Assembly (NCBI GenBank): GCA_934725105.1
Contig: CAKVBD010000005.1
Coordinates: 13,761-77,760, forward strand
Direction: 5' to 3'
Length of the DNA: 64,000 nt
DNA from: an uncultured Bulleidia sp.
GTDB lineage: Bacteria; Bacillota_I; Bacilli_A; Erysipelotrichales; Erysipelotrichaceae
Shown: piece by piece, positions 35,304-42,621 of the stretch
Position numbering within the stretch: position 1 is the first letter of the stretch
How the letters are laid out: every line of letters begins with the position of its first letter
The notes under the pieces: model-generated
Told to the model about the DNA's origin: nothing
The model's input: only the letters and a program-made list of their open reading frames with translations
Database searches by the model: none
Translations under genes and position numbers: made by a program

Positions 35304-35668
35304 TTGATTATCTATTAACACTCCTGACAGTAGTCATGATGATACCTGTCATTATTTTATCAATTTCAACAATATCTCATGCTTTAAAACAGCCAGATTA
35401 TCTGCAGGATATCGTTGCAACGTATCAGTTGCGTAGAATTCTAGTACTGTCATATTCTCCAAGAATTGAAGATGATGCACTGTATTTTACATATAAAAAG
35501 AAAGAGATGAAATTGTCATTGATCAATGAGAATATAATTCTGCAGCCTGGAACACAAATCTTTTACATCCATGTAGATACATGTATGTTTTATGAAGAAA
35601 ATCATGTGATTTATATGCAGTATGAAAGGGGAGAAGATGCGTATACAGAAGCAATTGCGAAATACTGA
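35276..35668 (+). CDS. comGF: Minor pseudopilin ComGF-like
   Basis: 130 aa. It starts MRNNRG/TILIDYLLTLL, a pilin-type leader in which T replaces the usual F after the cleavage Gly. The body with QLRRILVLS and the repeated beta-strand pattern resembles ComGF. It overlaps the previous gene by 28 nt. Named by position and shape. Confidence 0.7.
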   Translation: MRNNRGTILIDYLLTLLTVVMMIPVIILSISTISHALKQPDYLQDIVATYQLRRILVLSYSPRIEDDALYFTYKKKEMKLSLINENIILQPGTQIFYIHVDTCMFYEENHVIYMQYERGEDAYTEAIAKY

Positions 35669-36002
35669 TGGTTTTGTTTCAACATATTTTCTTTCTATTC
35701 TGTTGTATATTGTTTCTGTTATAACAGTGATTGCATTGCGTGATAAAGCAAATATGCAATGCATGATGAACATGAAAGAAGCAAACATGTATCTGCAGCA
35801 GGAAATACGTGTCATCAGTGATATCAAGCAAAAGCTTCTGGAAGGAAATCTTGAAGATAGTGAAATGTATGAAGTGGATGATCATTTTATCTATGTCACG
35901 ATTACACAAGACTATCCTGAAACTTTAATATTGACGCTAGATGAAGATGATATAACGATTCTTTCCTATACTTCTGCAAGAGGGATGTATGTTGACAAAT
36001 AA
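35637..36002 (+). CDS. comGG: Minor pseudopilin ComGG-like
   Basis: 121 aa. Leader RNTDG/FVSTYFLSILLY followed by a hydrophobic helix and a mixed C-terminal domain. Last gene of the com operon, overlapping comGF by 32 nt. Start chosen at ATG 35637 with AAGGGGA upstream. ComGG is weakly conserved in all species, so the name rests on position. Confidence 0.65.
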   Translation: MRIQKQLRNTDGFVSTYFLSILLYIVSVITVIALRDKANMQCMMNMKEANMYLQQEIRVISDIKQKLLEGNLEDSEMYEVDDHFIYVTITQDYPETLILTLDEDDITILSYTSARGMYVDK

Positions 36003-36050
36003 GCTTATTTTACTAAAATTAATTACGGAAAAAGTAAAGGTGGTATACAT

Positions 36051-36614
36051 ATGATTCAGTCAACAGAAATTAAACCAGGTCAGTGTTTTATTTGGGAAGG
36101 TAATCTTTATCAGTGCCTTGATAAATCATTGAATAAAACAGCGATGGCTAAAATGAAAGTCGCTTTAAAAGTTAAAGATCCAAGAACAGGTGTTGTAAAA
36201 GAACTTGGTCTGATTGGTTCTGACCGTGTTGAAGAAGCTAGCATTGATAAAAGAGAAATGCAGTATCTTTATGATGATGGTGCTTCATTAGTATTCATGG
36301 ATACAGAAACATATGATCAGATTGAAATCCCTGAAGAAAGAGTAGAATGGGAAAAGAATTTCTTGAAACCATCCGAAATGATCAATATTCAGGTATTTGA
36401 TGGCGAAATTTTAGGTGTTATTCTTCCTGATAAAGTATCTTTAAAGATTACAGAATGCGAACAGGCAGTCAAGGGTGATACAGCTACTTCCGCACAGAAG
36501 AATGCAGTTGTTGAAACTGGTCTTCAGGTGAAAGTGCCTCTATTCATCCAGGAAGGTGAAACAATCGTTGTCAGCACAGCTGATGGCAAATACTGCTCAA
36601 GAGCAAAAGACTAA
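36051..36614 (+). CDS. efp: Elongation factor P (variant loop)
   Basis: 187 aa with the three beta domains of EF-P, which rescues ribosomes stalled at polyproline. The E-site loop that normally reads KPGKG reads SLNKTAMA here, keeping a Lys at the tip (K29) but losing PGKG. The modified residue and its modifying enzyme cannot be inferred. AAAGGTGG precedes the ATG. Separate from comG by 48 nt; terminator follows. Confidence 0.93.
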   Translation: MIQSTEIKPGQCFIWEGNLYQCLDKSLNKTAMAKMKVALKVKDPRTGVVKELGLIGSDRVEEASIDKREMQYLYDDGASLVFMDTETYDQIEIPEERVEWEKNFLKPSEMINIQVFDGEILGVILPDKVSLKITECEQAVKGDTATSAQKNAVVETGLQVKVPLFIQEGETIVVSTADGKYCSRAKD

Positions 36615-36620
36615 TTCAGA

Positions 36621-36645
36621 AAATGTGCACAAAAGCACATTTTTT
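36621..36645 (+). terminator. Terminator of efp
   Basis: Stem AAATGTGC/GCACATTT (36621-36628 with 36635-36642) and T run. Confidence 0.88.
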
Positions 36646-36677
36646 ATGTGTATAATAGTTGGCGTAGAGGAAAATTT

Positions 36678-37637
36678 ATGAATCGAAAATTACACCTTTT
36701 AAATCGAAGAAGAAATAATGTACTGGTAGCTAGACATGTACGTGCGGTATCTTTAAGACATGTTCCACATCAGTATGTTTATGTAAATGTAAAAAAAGAA
36801 GTACAGGATGTTGAAAAGATTGAAACATCTGTTGTAGAAGAAAAAAATAAAACTGTTGAAGAAGTAAACAAAGCTGAAGCAATCAAGCCTGTCAAAAAAC
36901 AACCAACTGCAGAAGAAAAGAAAGAACAGAAGCGTTTAGAAAAGCAGGCAAAAGTTCAAAAAGCAAAAGCAAAAAAAGCAAGAAAACGTCAGGATAAAGA
37001 AGATGCTTTGAATCGTTTGATTGATGAGCCTTCCAATAGTCTTATCTTGATGATGATCAATCCATTATTATGTATGGATCGTGTAGCTGATGTTGATTAC
37101 GCTACGTTATCTGCTGGTCAAAGATGTGTTTTGAATATTCTGAAGTGGATTGCATTTTCTAGCTGTATTGCTATGGGAATCTCTCATCTCATCAATTTAG
37201 AGCCATTTGGATTTGCTAGATTAAACTTTACAGCGACTGCGAATCTTGCATTCAAGATTGCGGCGTATGGTTTTATCTTCGAATATCTTATTACATATCT
37301 TATCAAGCTTGTTTGTACAAATAAAAATACACCTGTAGATCGTGACCGTATGGTATCTATCTGTACAATTGCAGTGCCATTCAAGATTGTTATGTATGTG
37401 ATCAGTGCATGTTTGATTGCTTACAATACAATGGTTGGCTATGCATTCTTTTTCACAGCTGTATTTGTTTCTATTCTGTTAACTGGCTATGGTTTGAATA
37501 AGACTGCCTTACCACAGAAAAGAGCAATGGCTGCAATCATTGCTGGTGTATTTGTTGCGATGAGTGTATTTGGAATGTATTTTACATTTATCGCAAAAGA
37601 TATCATTCAGATTTTTGTGAATATTTTAAATATCTGA
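36678..37637 (+). CDS. Unknown membrane protein with a basic cytoplasmic arm
   Basis: 319 aa, not recognised. Residues 1-120 are highly charged and Lys-rich with a predicted coiled coil (KKEQKRLEKQAKVQKAKAKK). Five hydrophobic segments follow (about 155-315), a layout like Yip1-type membrane domains. Start chosen at ATG 36678 after AGAGGA. A TATAAT-type -10 overlaps the efp terminator end. Single gene with its own terminator. Confidence 0.75.
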   Translation: MNRKLHLLNRRRNNVLVARHVRAVSLRHVPHQYVYVNVKKEVQDVEKIETSVVEEKNKTVEEVNKAEAIKPVKKQPTAEEKKEQKRLEKQAKVQKAKAKKARKRQDKEDALNRLIDEPSNSLILMMINPLLCMDRVADVDYATLSAGQRCVLNILKWIAFSSCIAMGISHLINLEPFGFARLNFTATANLAFKIAAYGFIFEYLITYLIKLVCTNKNTPVDRDRMVSICTIAVPFKIVMYVISACLIAYNTMVGYAFFFTAVFVSILLTGYGLNKTALPQKRAMAAIIAGVFVAMSVFGMYFTFIAKDIIQIFVNILNI

Positions 37638-37668
37638 TCCATGTATATCATGGATCTTTTCTTTTTTT
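37636..37668 (+). terminator. Terminator of the basic membrane protein gene
   Basis: Stem GATCCATG/CATGGATC (37636-37643 with 37649-37656), overlapping the stop codon, then a long T-rich tract. Confidence 0.9.
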
Positions 37669-37671
37669 AAT

Positions 37672-37688
37672 AAGTTAGTGCAAACTAA
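37672..37688 (+). promoter_or_regulatory. Putative iron-linked operator before the FeoB-associated gene
   Basis: AAGTTAG-N6-CTAA, centred about 20 nt upstream of TATAAT (37701-37706), so it covers the -35 region. The inner palindrome TTAGT/ACTAA is perfect. The same core lies before the ferredoxin gene at 7540-7556. Confidence 0.5.
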
Positions 37689-37734
37689 TTGACTTTTATG
37701 TATAATCAAAGCATCATAAGTATGGGAGGTAGTT

Positions 37735-37947
37735 ATGATCAATATTGTAATTATTTTAATCATTGCCGTTCTATTGATTCTGGATGTGAAATATTTAATG
37801 GTACATGGAGTGGAAGACTGCAGTGGCAATTGTGGAGATTGTCATGGCAGCTGCGGTTCTTCTTGTAAATTTACACAAGATATTATGAAAGCGAAGAAAT
37901 CTATCGAAAGAAAAAACAAGATAAAAAGAATTTTACATCTTTCATAA
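37735..37947 (+). CDS. FeoB-associated Cys-rich membrane protein
   Basis: 70 aa: one N-terminal membrane helix (about residues 3-20) and a Cys/Gly/His cluster DCSGNCGDCHGSCGSSC, then a basic tail. This is the pattern of the small protein found after feoB in many Firmicutes, thought to aid ferrous iron uptake. Here feoB is not adjacent. GGGAGGT precedes the ATG. Upstream palindrome suggests metal control. Confidence 0.85.
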   Translation: MINIVIILIIAVLLILDVKYLMVHGVEDCSGNCGDCHGSCGSSCKFTQDIMKAKKSIERKNKIKRILHLS

Positions 37948-37995
37948 AAAAACTTGTGAATTCGTCGATTTTGAAACAAAAATACGAATATTTCT

Positions 37996-38034
37996 AAGCA
38001 TATTTGCAGAAAGTGAAGCAAGTATGCTTTTTTT
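37996..38034 (+). terminator. Terminator of the FeoB-associated gene
   Basis: 12-bp stem AAGCATATTTGC/GCAAGTATGCTT with one G-U pair, 10-nt loop, T7. Confidence 0.85.
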
Positions 38035-38098
38035 ATGATTTGTAAGACATATAAAAATTTTGTTGAATAATAGAAAAAGAAAGGGTTATTTAAAGGTT

Positions 38099-38422
38099 AT
38101 GAACAGTTGTGTAGTTGTAGGAAAAATTTTGAAACCGGTTGGATGGAAAGATGGGGTATATGAAATCTTATTAGAATGTAATCGTCCATATTTAATGGAA
38201 GATGGTAATTTTAATACAGATGTATTTTCTATCTATGTATGGAAAGGTTTGGCTGAGCAATGTGAAGAAGTATGCAAGTCAGGTGATTTGCTTGCAATTC
38301 GAGGAAGACTGGAAGGAAAGTGCAAAATGGAAGGAAAGGAAGAAGAATATCTTTCTAGAATCGTTGCGGAGAAAATTACGTTTTTAACAATTAAAGGAAA
38401 AGAAAATGGTTTCGTGTATTAA
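38099..38422 (+). CDS. Short single-stranded DNA-binding protein
   Basis: 107 aa with one OB fold (MNSCVVVGKILKP ... GDLLAIRGRLEGK ... RIVAEKITFL). It lacks the acidic C-terminal tail (DDDIPF type) of housekeeping SSB, so it is like the small SsbB/YwpH paralogs, one of which protects incoming DNA in Bacillus competence. I saw no competence promoter of the shared type here. Start at ATG 38099 has AAAGG very close (2 nt), so the initiation site is not certain. Confidence 0.75.
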   Translation: MNSCVVVGKILKPVGWKDGVYEILLECNRPYLMEDGNFNTDVFSIYVWKGLAEQCEEVCKSGDLLAIRGRLEGKCKMEGKEEEYLSRIVAEKITFLTIKGKENGFVY

Positions 38423-38465
38423 ATTATGATCTCATGCTAAAATAGATGCACGAGAGGTAATAATA

Positions 38466-39863
38466 ATGGCATTTGATTCATTGAGTGAAAAGTTAAATAA
38501 AGCGATGCGCAATGTTGTAGGCAAAGGCAAGCTTACAGATGCGAATATGGAAGATATGTTAAAAGAGGTGAGACTTGCACTTCTTGAAGCAGACGTTAAC
38601 TATAAAATCGTAAAAGAGTTCTTGGAAGAAATTCGTGAAAAGGCAAGAGGAGAAGAAGTATTAAGTGCAGTTGAACCTGGTCAACAGCTTGTCAAGATCG
38701 TACATGATCAGATCGTTGACCTTTTAGGAAGCAATGATTCTACGATTGCATATAAAGAAGACGGCATGACAATTATCATGCTTGTTGGTTTACAAGGTAC
38801 AGGTAAAACAACGAGTGTTGCCAAGATTGCTAAAATTGCGAAGGAAAAACAAGGACGCAATCCTATGCTGATTGCTGCAGACGTGATTCGTCCTGCTGCG
38901 ATTGATCAGTTACAGACACTTGGTAAAGAAATTGATACAGAAGTATTTACATTAGGTGTTGAAACAAAAGCATTAGAAACAGTTCGTAAGGGTATCGCAT
39001 ACGCAAAAGAAAAGGGATACGATACAGTTTTTATCGATACTGCAGGTAGATTGCATATTGATGAAGAATTGATGAAGGAACTGCAGGATATCAATGCATA
39101 TGTTCGTCCGGATGAAATCTTATTGACTGTAGATGCTATGACAGGTCAGGATATTGTTAATGTTGCAAAAGCATTCAGCGATGCACTTCCTTTAACAGGA
39201 CTTGTTGTAACAAAGTTTGATGGCGATTCTAGAGGTGGTGGTGTTCTTTCTGTTAAGAAGATCACTGGTGTTCCTGTTAAGTTTGTTGGTGAAGGTGAAA
39301 AGATCGAAGATATGGGTATCTTCCATCCTGATCGTATGGCAGATCGTATCTTGGGGATGGGAGATGTTGTTTCTCTTGTAGAAAAAGCACAAGAAAAGCT
39401 CGACATGGAAGAAAATGAAAAGATGGCCGAGAGAATGATGAATGGCCAGTTTACAATGGATGACATGTTGAAGCAGTTTGAACAGATTCAAAAGCTTGGA
39501 CCTTTAAGTGGAATCATCAAGATGATTCCTGGAATGAATCAATATGCTGGAATGATTGATGAATCTAAGGCAAATGGTGCCATGGCACATACAAAGGCAA
39601 TCATTCAATCTATGACACCATATGAAAGAGCACATCCAGAAAAGCTAAGAGGCACAATGAAGAAGAGAATTGCCAGAGGTTCTGGAACAAAAGTGGATGA
39701 TGTCAATAAACTGATCAATCAGTTTAACAAGATGAAGAAAGCAATGGATCAAGTTGGCAGAATGCAGAGAAATGGCAACTTGAATGAAGAGTCTCTTGAA
39801 AAGATGATGAATCAGGCACAGGCACAATTAAAGAACAATCCATACGGAAAAAGATTTAAGTAA
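38466..39863 (+). CDS. ffh: Signal recognition particle protein Ffh (SRP54)
   Basis: 465 aa. N domain, G domain with P-loop GLQGTGKTTSVAK (about residue 106), DTAGR, TKFDGDSRGG, and the Met-rich M domain (from about 300, MMNGQFTMDDMLKQFEQIQK) that binds 4.5S RNA and signal peptides. GAGAGG precedes the ATG. The usual upstream ylxM is absent. Followed by a terminator and then rpsP-khpA-rimM-trmD. Confidence 0.97.
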   Translation: MAFDSLSEKLNKAMRNVVGKGKLTDANMEDMLKEVRLALLEADVNYKIVKEFLEEIREKARGEEVLSAVEPGQQLVKIVHDQIVDLLGSNDSTIAYKEDGMTIIMLVGLQGTGKTTSVAKIAKIAKEKQGRNPMLIAADVIRPAAIDQLQTLGKEIDTEVFTLGVETKALETVRKGIAYAKEKGYDTVFIDTAGRLHIDEELMKELQDINAYVRPDEILLTVDAMTGQDIVNVAKAFSDALPLTGLVVTKFDGDSRGGGVLSVKKITGVPVKFVGEGEKIEDMGIFHPDRMADRILGMGDVVSLVEKAQEKLDMEENEKMAERMMNGQFTMDDMLKQFEQIQKLGPLSGIIKMIPGMNQYAGMIDESKANGAMAHTKAIIQSMTPYERAHPEKLRGTMKKRIARGSGTKVDDVNKLINQFNKMKKAMDQVGRMQRNGNLNEESLEKMMNQAQAQLKNNPYGKRFK

Positions 39864-39870
39864 AAATATT

Positions 39871-39907
39871 TAGTCTGTCAAGTAAAAAACCTTGACAGAC
39901 TATTTTC
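39871..39907 (+). terminator. Terminator of ffh
   Basis: Perfect 12-bp stem TAGTCTGTCAAG/CTTGACAGACTA with an 8-nt loop and short T run. Confidence 0.88.
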
Positions 39908-39948
39908 ATTCTTGTATAGTAGTACACGTAATTTAGGAGGAAATAAAA

Positions 39949-40230
39949 ATGGCAGTTAAACTTCGTTTAAAGAGAATGGGCGCTAAGAAGGCACCTAGAT
40001 ACCGTATCGTTGCAGCAGATTCCCGTTTTCCAAGAGACGGTCGTGATATCGAAACTATCGGTTGGATCAACCCTACAACAGATCCTGAAACAGTATTCGT
40101 TGATGCTGAAAAGGCTATGAAGTGGTTAAAAAATGGTGCTCAGCCATCTGATACAGTTCGTAACATTCTTTCTCGTCAGGGAATCATGAAGCAGTTTCAT
40201 GAAGAAAAATTAGCTGGAAAGAAGAAGTAA
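39949..40230 (+). CDS. rpsP: 30S ribosomal protein S16
   Basis: 93 aa, MAVKLRLKRMGAKKAPRYRI onward, the S16 signature. AGGAGG precedes the ATG. First gene of rpsP-khpA-rimM-trmD, the standard Firmicutes order. Confidence 0.97.
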   Translation: MAVKLRLKRMGAKKAPRYRIVAADSRFPRDGRDIETIGWINPTTDPETVFVDAEKAMKWLKNGAQPSDTVRNILSRQGIMKQFHEEKLAGKKK

Positions 40231-40232
40231 TT

Positions 40233-40481
40233 ATGGCTCGTTTCGATGAGGTACTTCTAGATCTTGTCAAACCAATGGTTGAAGACAAAGATAGCTTGGA
40301 AGTACGCCAGATGCCATCCAACAACGAAAAAGAAATCGTTTTGTATGTATATGCAAAAAATGATGATATTGCTCGTTTGATTGGTAGAAAAGGCAGTATG
40401 GCTGCAGCATTACGTCAAGTAATGTCCGTTGCTTCTCATACTGACAATAAGAAAGTTAGTATCAAGTTTGAACAGATCTAA
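40233..40481 (+). CDS. khpA: KH-domain RNA-binding protein KhpA
   Basis: 82 aa with a single KH domain, GxxG motif in LIGRKGSMAAALRQV. KhpA pairs with KhpB and affects small RNAs and cell-size control in several Firmicutes. It starts 2 nt after rpsP. A hairpin follows inside the operon. Confidence 0.94.
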   Translation: MARFDEVLLDLVKPMVEDKDSLEVRQMPSNNEKEIVLYVYAKNDDIARLIGRKGSMAAALRQVMSVASHTDNKKVSIKFEQI

Positions 40482-40482
40482 G

Positions 40483-40509
40483 AAAGATGGGAATACCATC
40501 TTTTCTTTT
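40483..40509 (+). terminator. Intra-operon hairpin between khpA and rimM
   Basis: Stem AAAGATGG/CCATCTTT (40483-40490 with 40496-40503) and a T-rich tail, 18 nt before the rimM start. Probably a partial terminator that lowers rimM-trmD relative to rpsP. Confidence 0.7.
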
Positions 40510-40527
40510 CAATAGGAGGTAAAAAAT

Positions 40528-41037
40528 ATGGAATATATCTGTATCGGTAAAATCGTAAATACACATGGTATCAAAGGGGAATTGAAGATTTCTTCCTATT
40601 CTGATTTTGATCAGGAACGTTATCAAAAGGGAAATACGGTTTATGTACGATTTGAAGGAAACTATTTACCTTTTACTGTAAAGACGTATCGTACACACAA
40701 AGGACATGCTTTAGTCAGCTTTGAAAATCATCAAGATATCAATCTTGTTGAAAAATACAAGACATGTGAAGTCTATATTTCAAGACAGGACCGAAAACCA
40801 TTACAGAATGGCAAATACTATCGTGATGAAATCATTGGCTTAGAAGCATATGATCAAAATCAAACTCTCTTAGGTACAGTGGCATCCATTGAAGAAACAT
40901 TGGGTGCACAGAATAACATTCGTATTCAAAAAGAAGACGGTTCTTCCTTTCTAGTACCATTTGTTCCTGCGTTTATTCAAAACGTTGATTTAGAAAATCA
41001 TACAATCCAGATTCAAATGCAGGAGGGATTGCTATGA
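40528..41037 (+). CDS. rimM: 16S rRNA processing protein RimM
   Basis: 169 aa with the N-terminal barrel (IGKIVNTHGIKGELKI) and the PRC barrel (KYYRDEIIGLEAYD ... FVPAFIQNVD). It binds S19 and aids 30S head maturation. AGGAGG before ATG. Overlaps trmD by 4 nt. Confidence 0.96.
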   Translation: MEYICIGKIVNTHGIKGELKISSYSDFDQERYQKGNTVYVRFEGNYLPFTVKTYRTHKGHALVSFENHQDINLVEKYKTCEVYISRQDRKPLQNGKYYRDEIIGLEAYDQNQTLLGTVASIEETLGAQNNIRIQKEDGSSFLVPFVPAFIQNVDLENHTIQIQMQEGLL

Positions 41038-41762
41038 GAATTACAGTACTGACATTGTTTCCGGAAATGTATGAAAGTTTCTTGTCTACTTCTATTATTG
41101 GCAGAGCTTTGAAAAGAGAACTCGTAACAGTTGATTTTGTGCAAATCAGAGATTTTGCCTTAGATAAGTTTAAACATGTCGATGATTCTCCATTTGGTGG
41201 AGGCATGGGACAAGTTATGAAATGTCAGCCAGTACTGGATGCTTTAAATTCTGTGAAAACAGAAAACAGCTATTCAATTATGATGTCTCCATTAGGAAAG
41301 TCATTGACACAGAAGAAATCTAGAGAACTTGCAAAAAAAGATCATTTAATTTTGTTGTGCGGTCACTATGAAGGACTGGATGCTAGAATCAATGATCATT
41401 GTGATGAACTGCTATCAATTGGTGACTATGTTTTAACAGGCGGTGAAATTGCATCTATGGTTGTGATGGATTCTGTGATTCGATTACTGGAAGGTTCGAT
41501 TTCTGAAGGATCTACAGATGATGAATCTTTTGAAAATGGACTATTGGAATATCCACAATATACGCAACCAAGAGAATACAATGGCCAGGAAGTACCTGCA
41601 GTCTTATTGAGTGGCAACCATGCAAAAATCAAAGAGTGGAGAATAGCGAAATCATTATTGATGACACAACAACTCCGTCCTGATCTATATGAAAAACATA
41701 TTCTTTCTGATGAAGAAAAAAAGGTGCTGAAAAAGCTGCAGCAGGGAAAAATTGAATTGTAG
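41034..41762 (+). CDS. trmD: tRNA (guanine-37-N1)-methyltransferase TrmD
   Basis: 242 aa. SPOUT knot with SIGDYVLTGGE, LLCGHYEGLD, and DSPFGGGMGQVMK. It makes m1G37, which prevents frameshifting. GGAGG lies in the rimM end. In most relatives rplS follows directly; here a 4.3 kb block separates them. Confidence 0.97.
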   Translation: MRITVLTLFPEMYESFLSTSIIGRALKRELVTVDFVQIRDFALDKFKHVDDSPFGGGMGQVMKCQPVLDALNSVKTENSYSIMMSPLGKSLTQKKSRELAKKDHLILLCGHYEGLDARINDHCDELLSIGDYVLTGGEIASMVVMDSVIRLLEGSISEGSTDDESFENGLLEYPQYTQPREYNGQEVPAVLLSGNHAKIKEWRIAKSLLMTQQLRPDLYEKHILSDEEKKVLKKLQQGKIEL

Positions 41763-41796
41763 TATGATAAAATGGATTTGGTCGAGGTAGAAGTGT

Positions 41797-42522
41797 ATGA
41801 AATATTATGATCGAAAGAATACACCATTAAAATGGAATTGGGTTTTAAAAATTACTTTACCATTGTTGTTGCTGTCCAGCCTGTTTCATATTGTTTCTGT
41901 ATTTCAGCAGCTGTTTGGATTGAAAAATGGAAATATAAATGATTTTCTTGCTTCTGCAGGATATTCTATGAAGAATATGGGACCACTATTCTGGCCTGTG
42001 ATTTTTCATACGCTGATGAGCTGTGTTAGTGCTGTTATAGTATTCTATGCCTGTGTTGGCTTATGGAAGTGGAAGAGCTATGGACCAAAAGCAGTCATCC
42101 TGCGATTTATCGTTGCATTTTTTGAATCATTGATTGTAATGATCTATATGATGAAGCATCCTTCATATATATTGTTTTCTATTGGTGCATCTGATGTTTT
42201 CTTTCAGAATCTTGCCTATAACATTACCATTGCAACGTTTGTAGGAATTGTTATTTATAGCTTTATTCAAGCTGCCTTGAATTTTGTTTATTATCGTAAA
42301 CGTATGCCATTGTTTGATCTGTACTATGTTCAGCCACAAAGTGATACAACATATGCAGCACCACAAATGATTGAACCAGCTTCACAAATGGAAGTTACAC
42401 AGGTTCTTCCAGCAGAATCAACAAATGCGCAATTTGAACCATATTACTGTACAGAATGTGGTGAAAAGATAACGGATCCAAATATTACATTCTGTCCAAA
42501 CTGTGGAAAAAAATTAAACTAA
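41797..42522 (+). CDS. Membrane protein with a C-terminal zinc ribbon
   Basis: 241 aa with four hydrophobic segments (about 15-35, 65-90, 95-118, 138-165) and a Gln/Thr-rich linker, ending in a zinc-ribbon YYCTECGEKITDPNITFCPN (CxxC x14 CxxC). Function unknown; zinc-ribbon tails of this type are common in Firmicutes membrane proteins. GAGGTAG precedes the ATG. Its terminator lies at 42524-42547. Confidence 0.8.
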   Translation: MKYYDRKNTPLKWNWVLKITLPLLLLSSLFHIVSVFQQLFGLKNGNINDFLASAGYSMKNMGPLFWPVIFHTLMSCVSAVIVFYACVGLWKWKSYGPKAVILRFIVAFFESLIVMIYMMKHPSYILFSIGASDVFFQNLAYNITIATFVGIVIYSFIQAALNFVYYRKRMPLFDLYYVQPQSDTTYAAPQMIEPASQMEVTQVLPAESTNAQFEPYYCTECGEKITDPNITFCPNCGKKLN

Positions 42523-42523
42523 G

Positions 42524-42547
42524 CAAGAGCTGACAGTTCTTGTTTTT
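42524..42547 (+). terminator. Terminator of the zinc-ribbon protein gene
   Basis: 7-bp stem AAGAGCT/AGTTCTT with one G-U pair, 3-nt loop, then GTTTTTTG. Confidence 0.7.
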
Positions 42548-42564
42548 TGTTTACTTTCTGTGTC

Positions 42565-42593
42565 TTGAAAGTGCTTCCAATTAAGCAGATAAT
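42565..42593 (+). promoter_or_regulatory. Promoter and cre-like site of the nucleoside phosphorylase gene
   Basis: TTGAAA (42565-42570), 17 nt, GATAAT (42588-42593). TGAAAGTGCTTCCA (42566-42579) overlaps the -35; on the minus strand it reads TGGAAGCACTTTCA, close to the site before the PTS EIIB gene and to the CcpA consensus with two mismatches. Confidence 0.45.
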
Positions 42594-42621
42594 ATAACTA
42601 GCAAATAGAGGTAACTATAAT

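Noticed and set aside
37617..37623. Another GTGAATA near the end of the basic membrane protein gene
   Set aside because: It is inside coding sequence and the upstream partner box is absent.
38061..38069. GTTGAATA before the short ssb gene as a competence promoter
   Set aside because: One base longer in the -10-like box and nothing like TGGAATT at the required distance.
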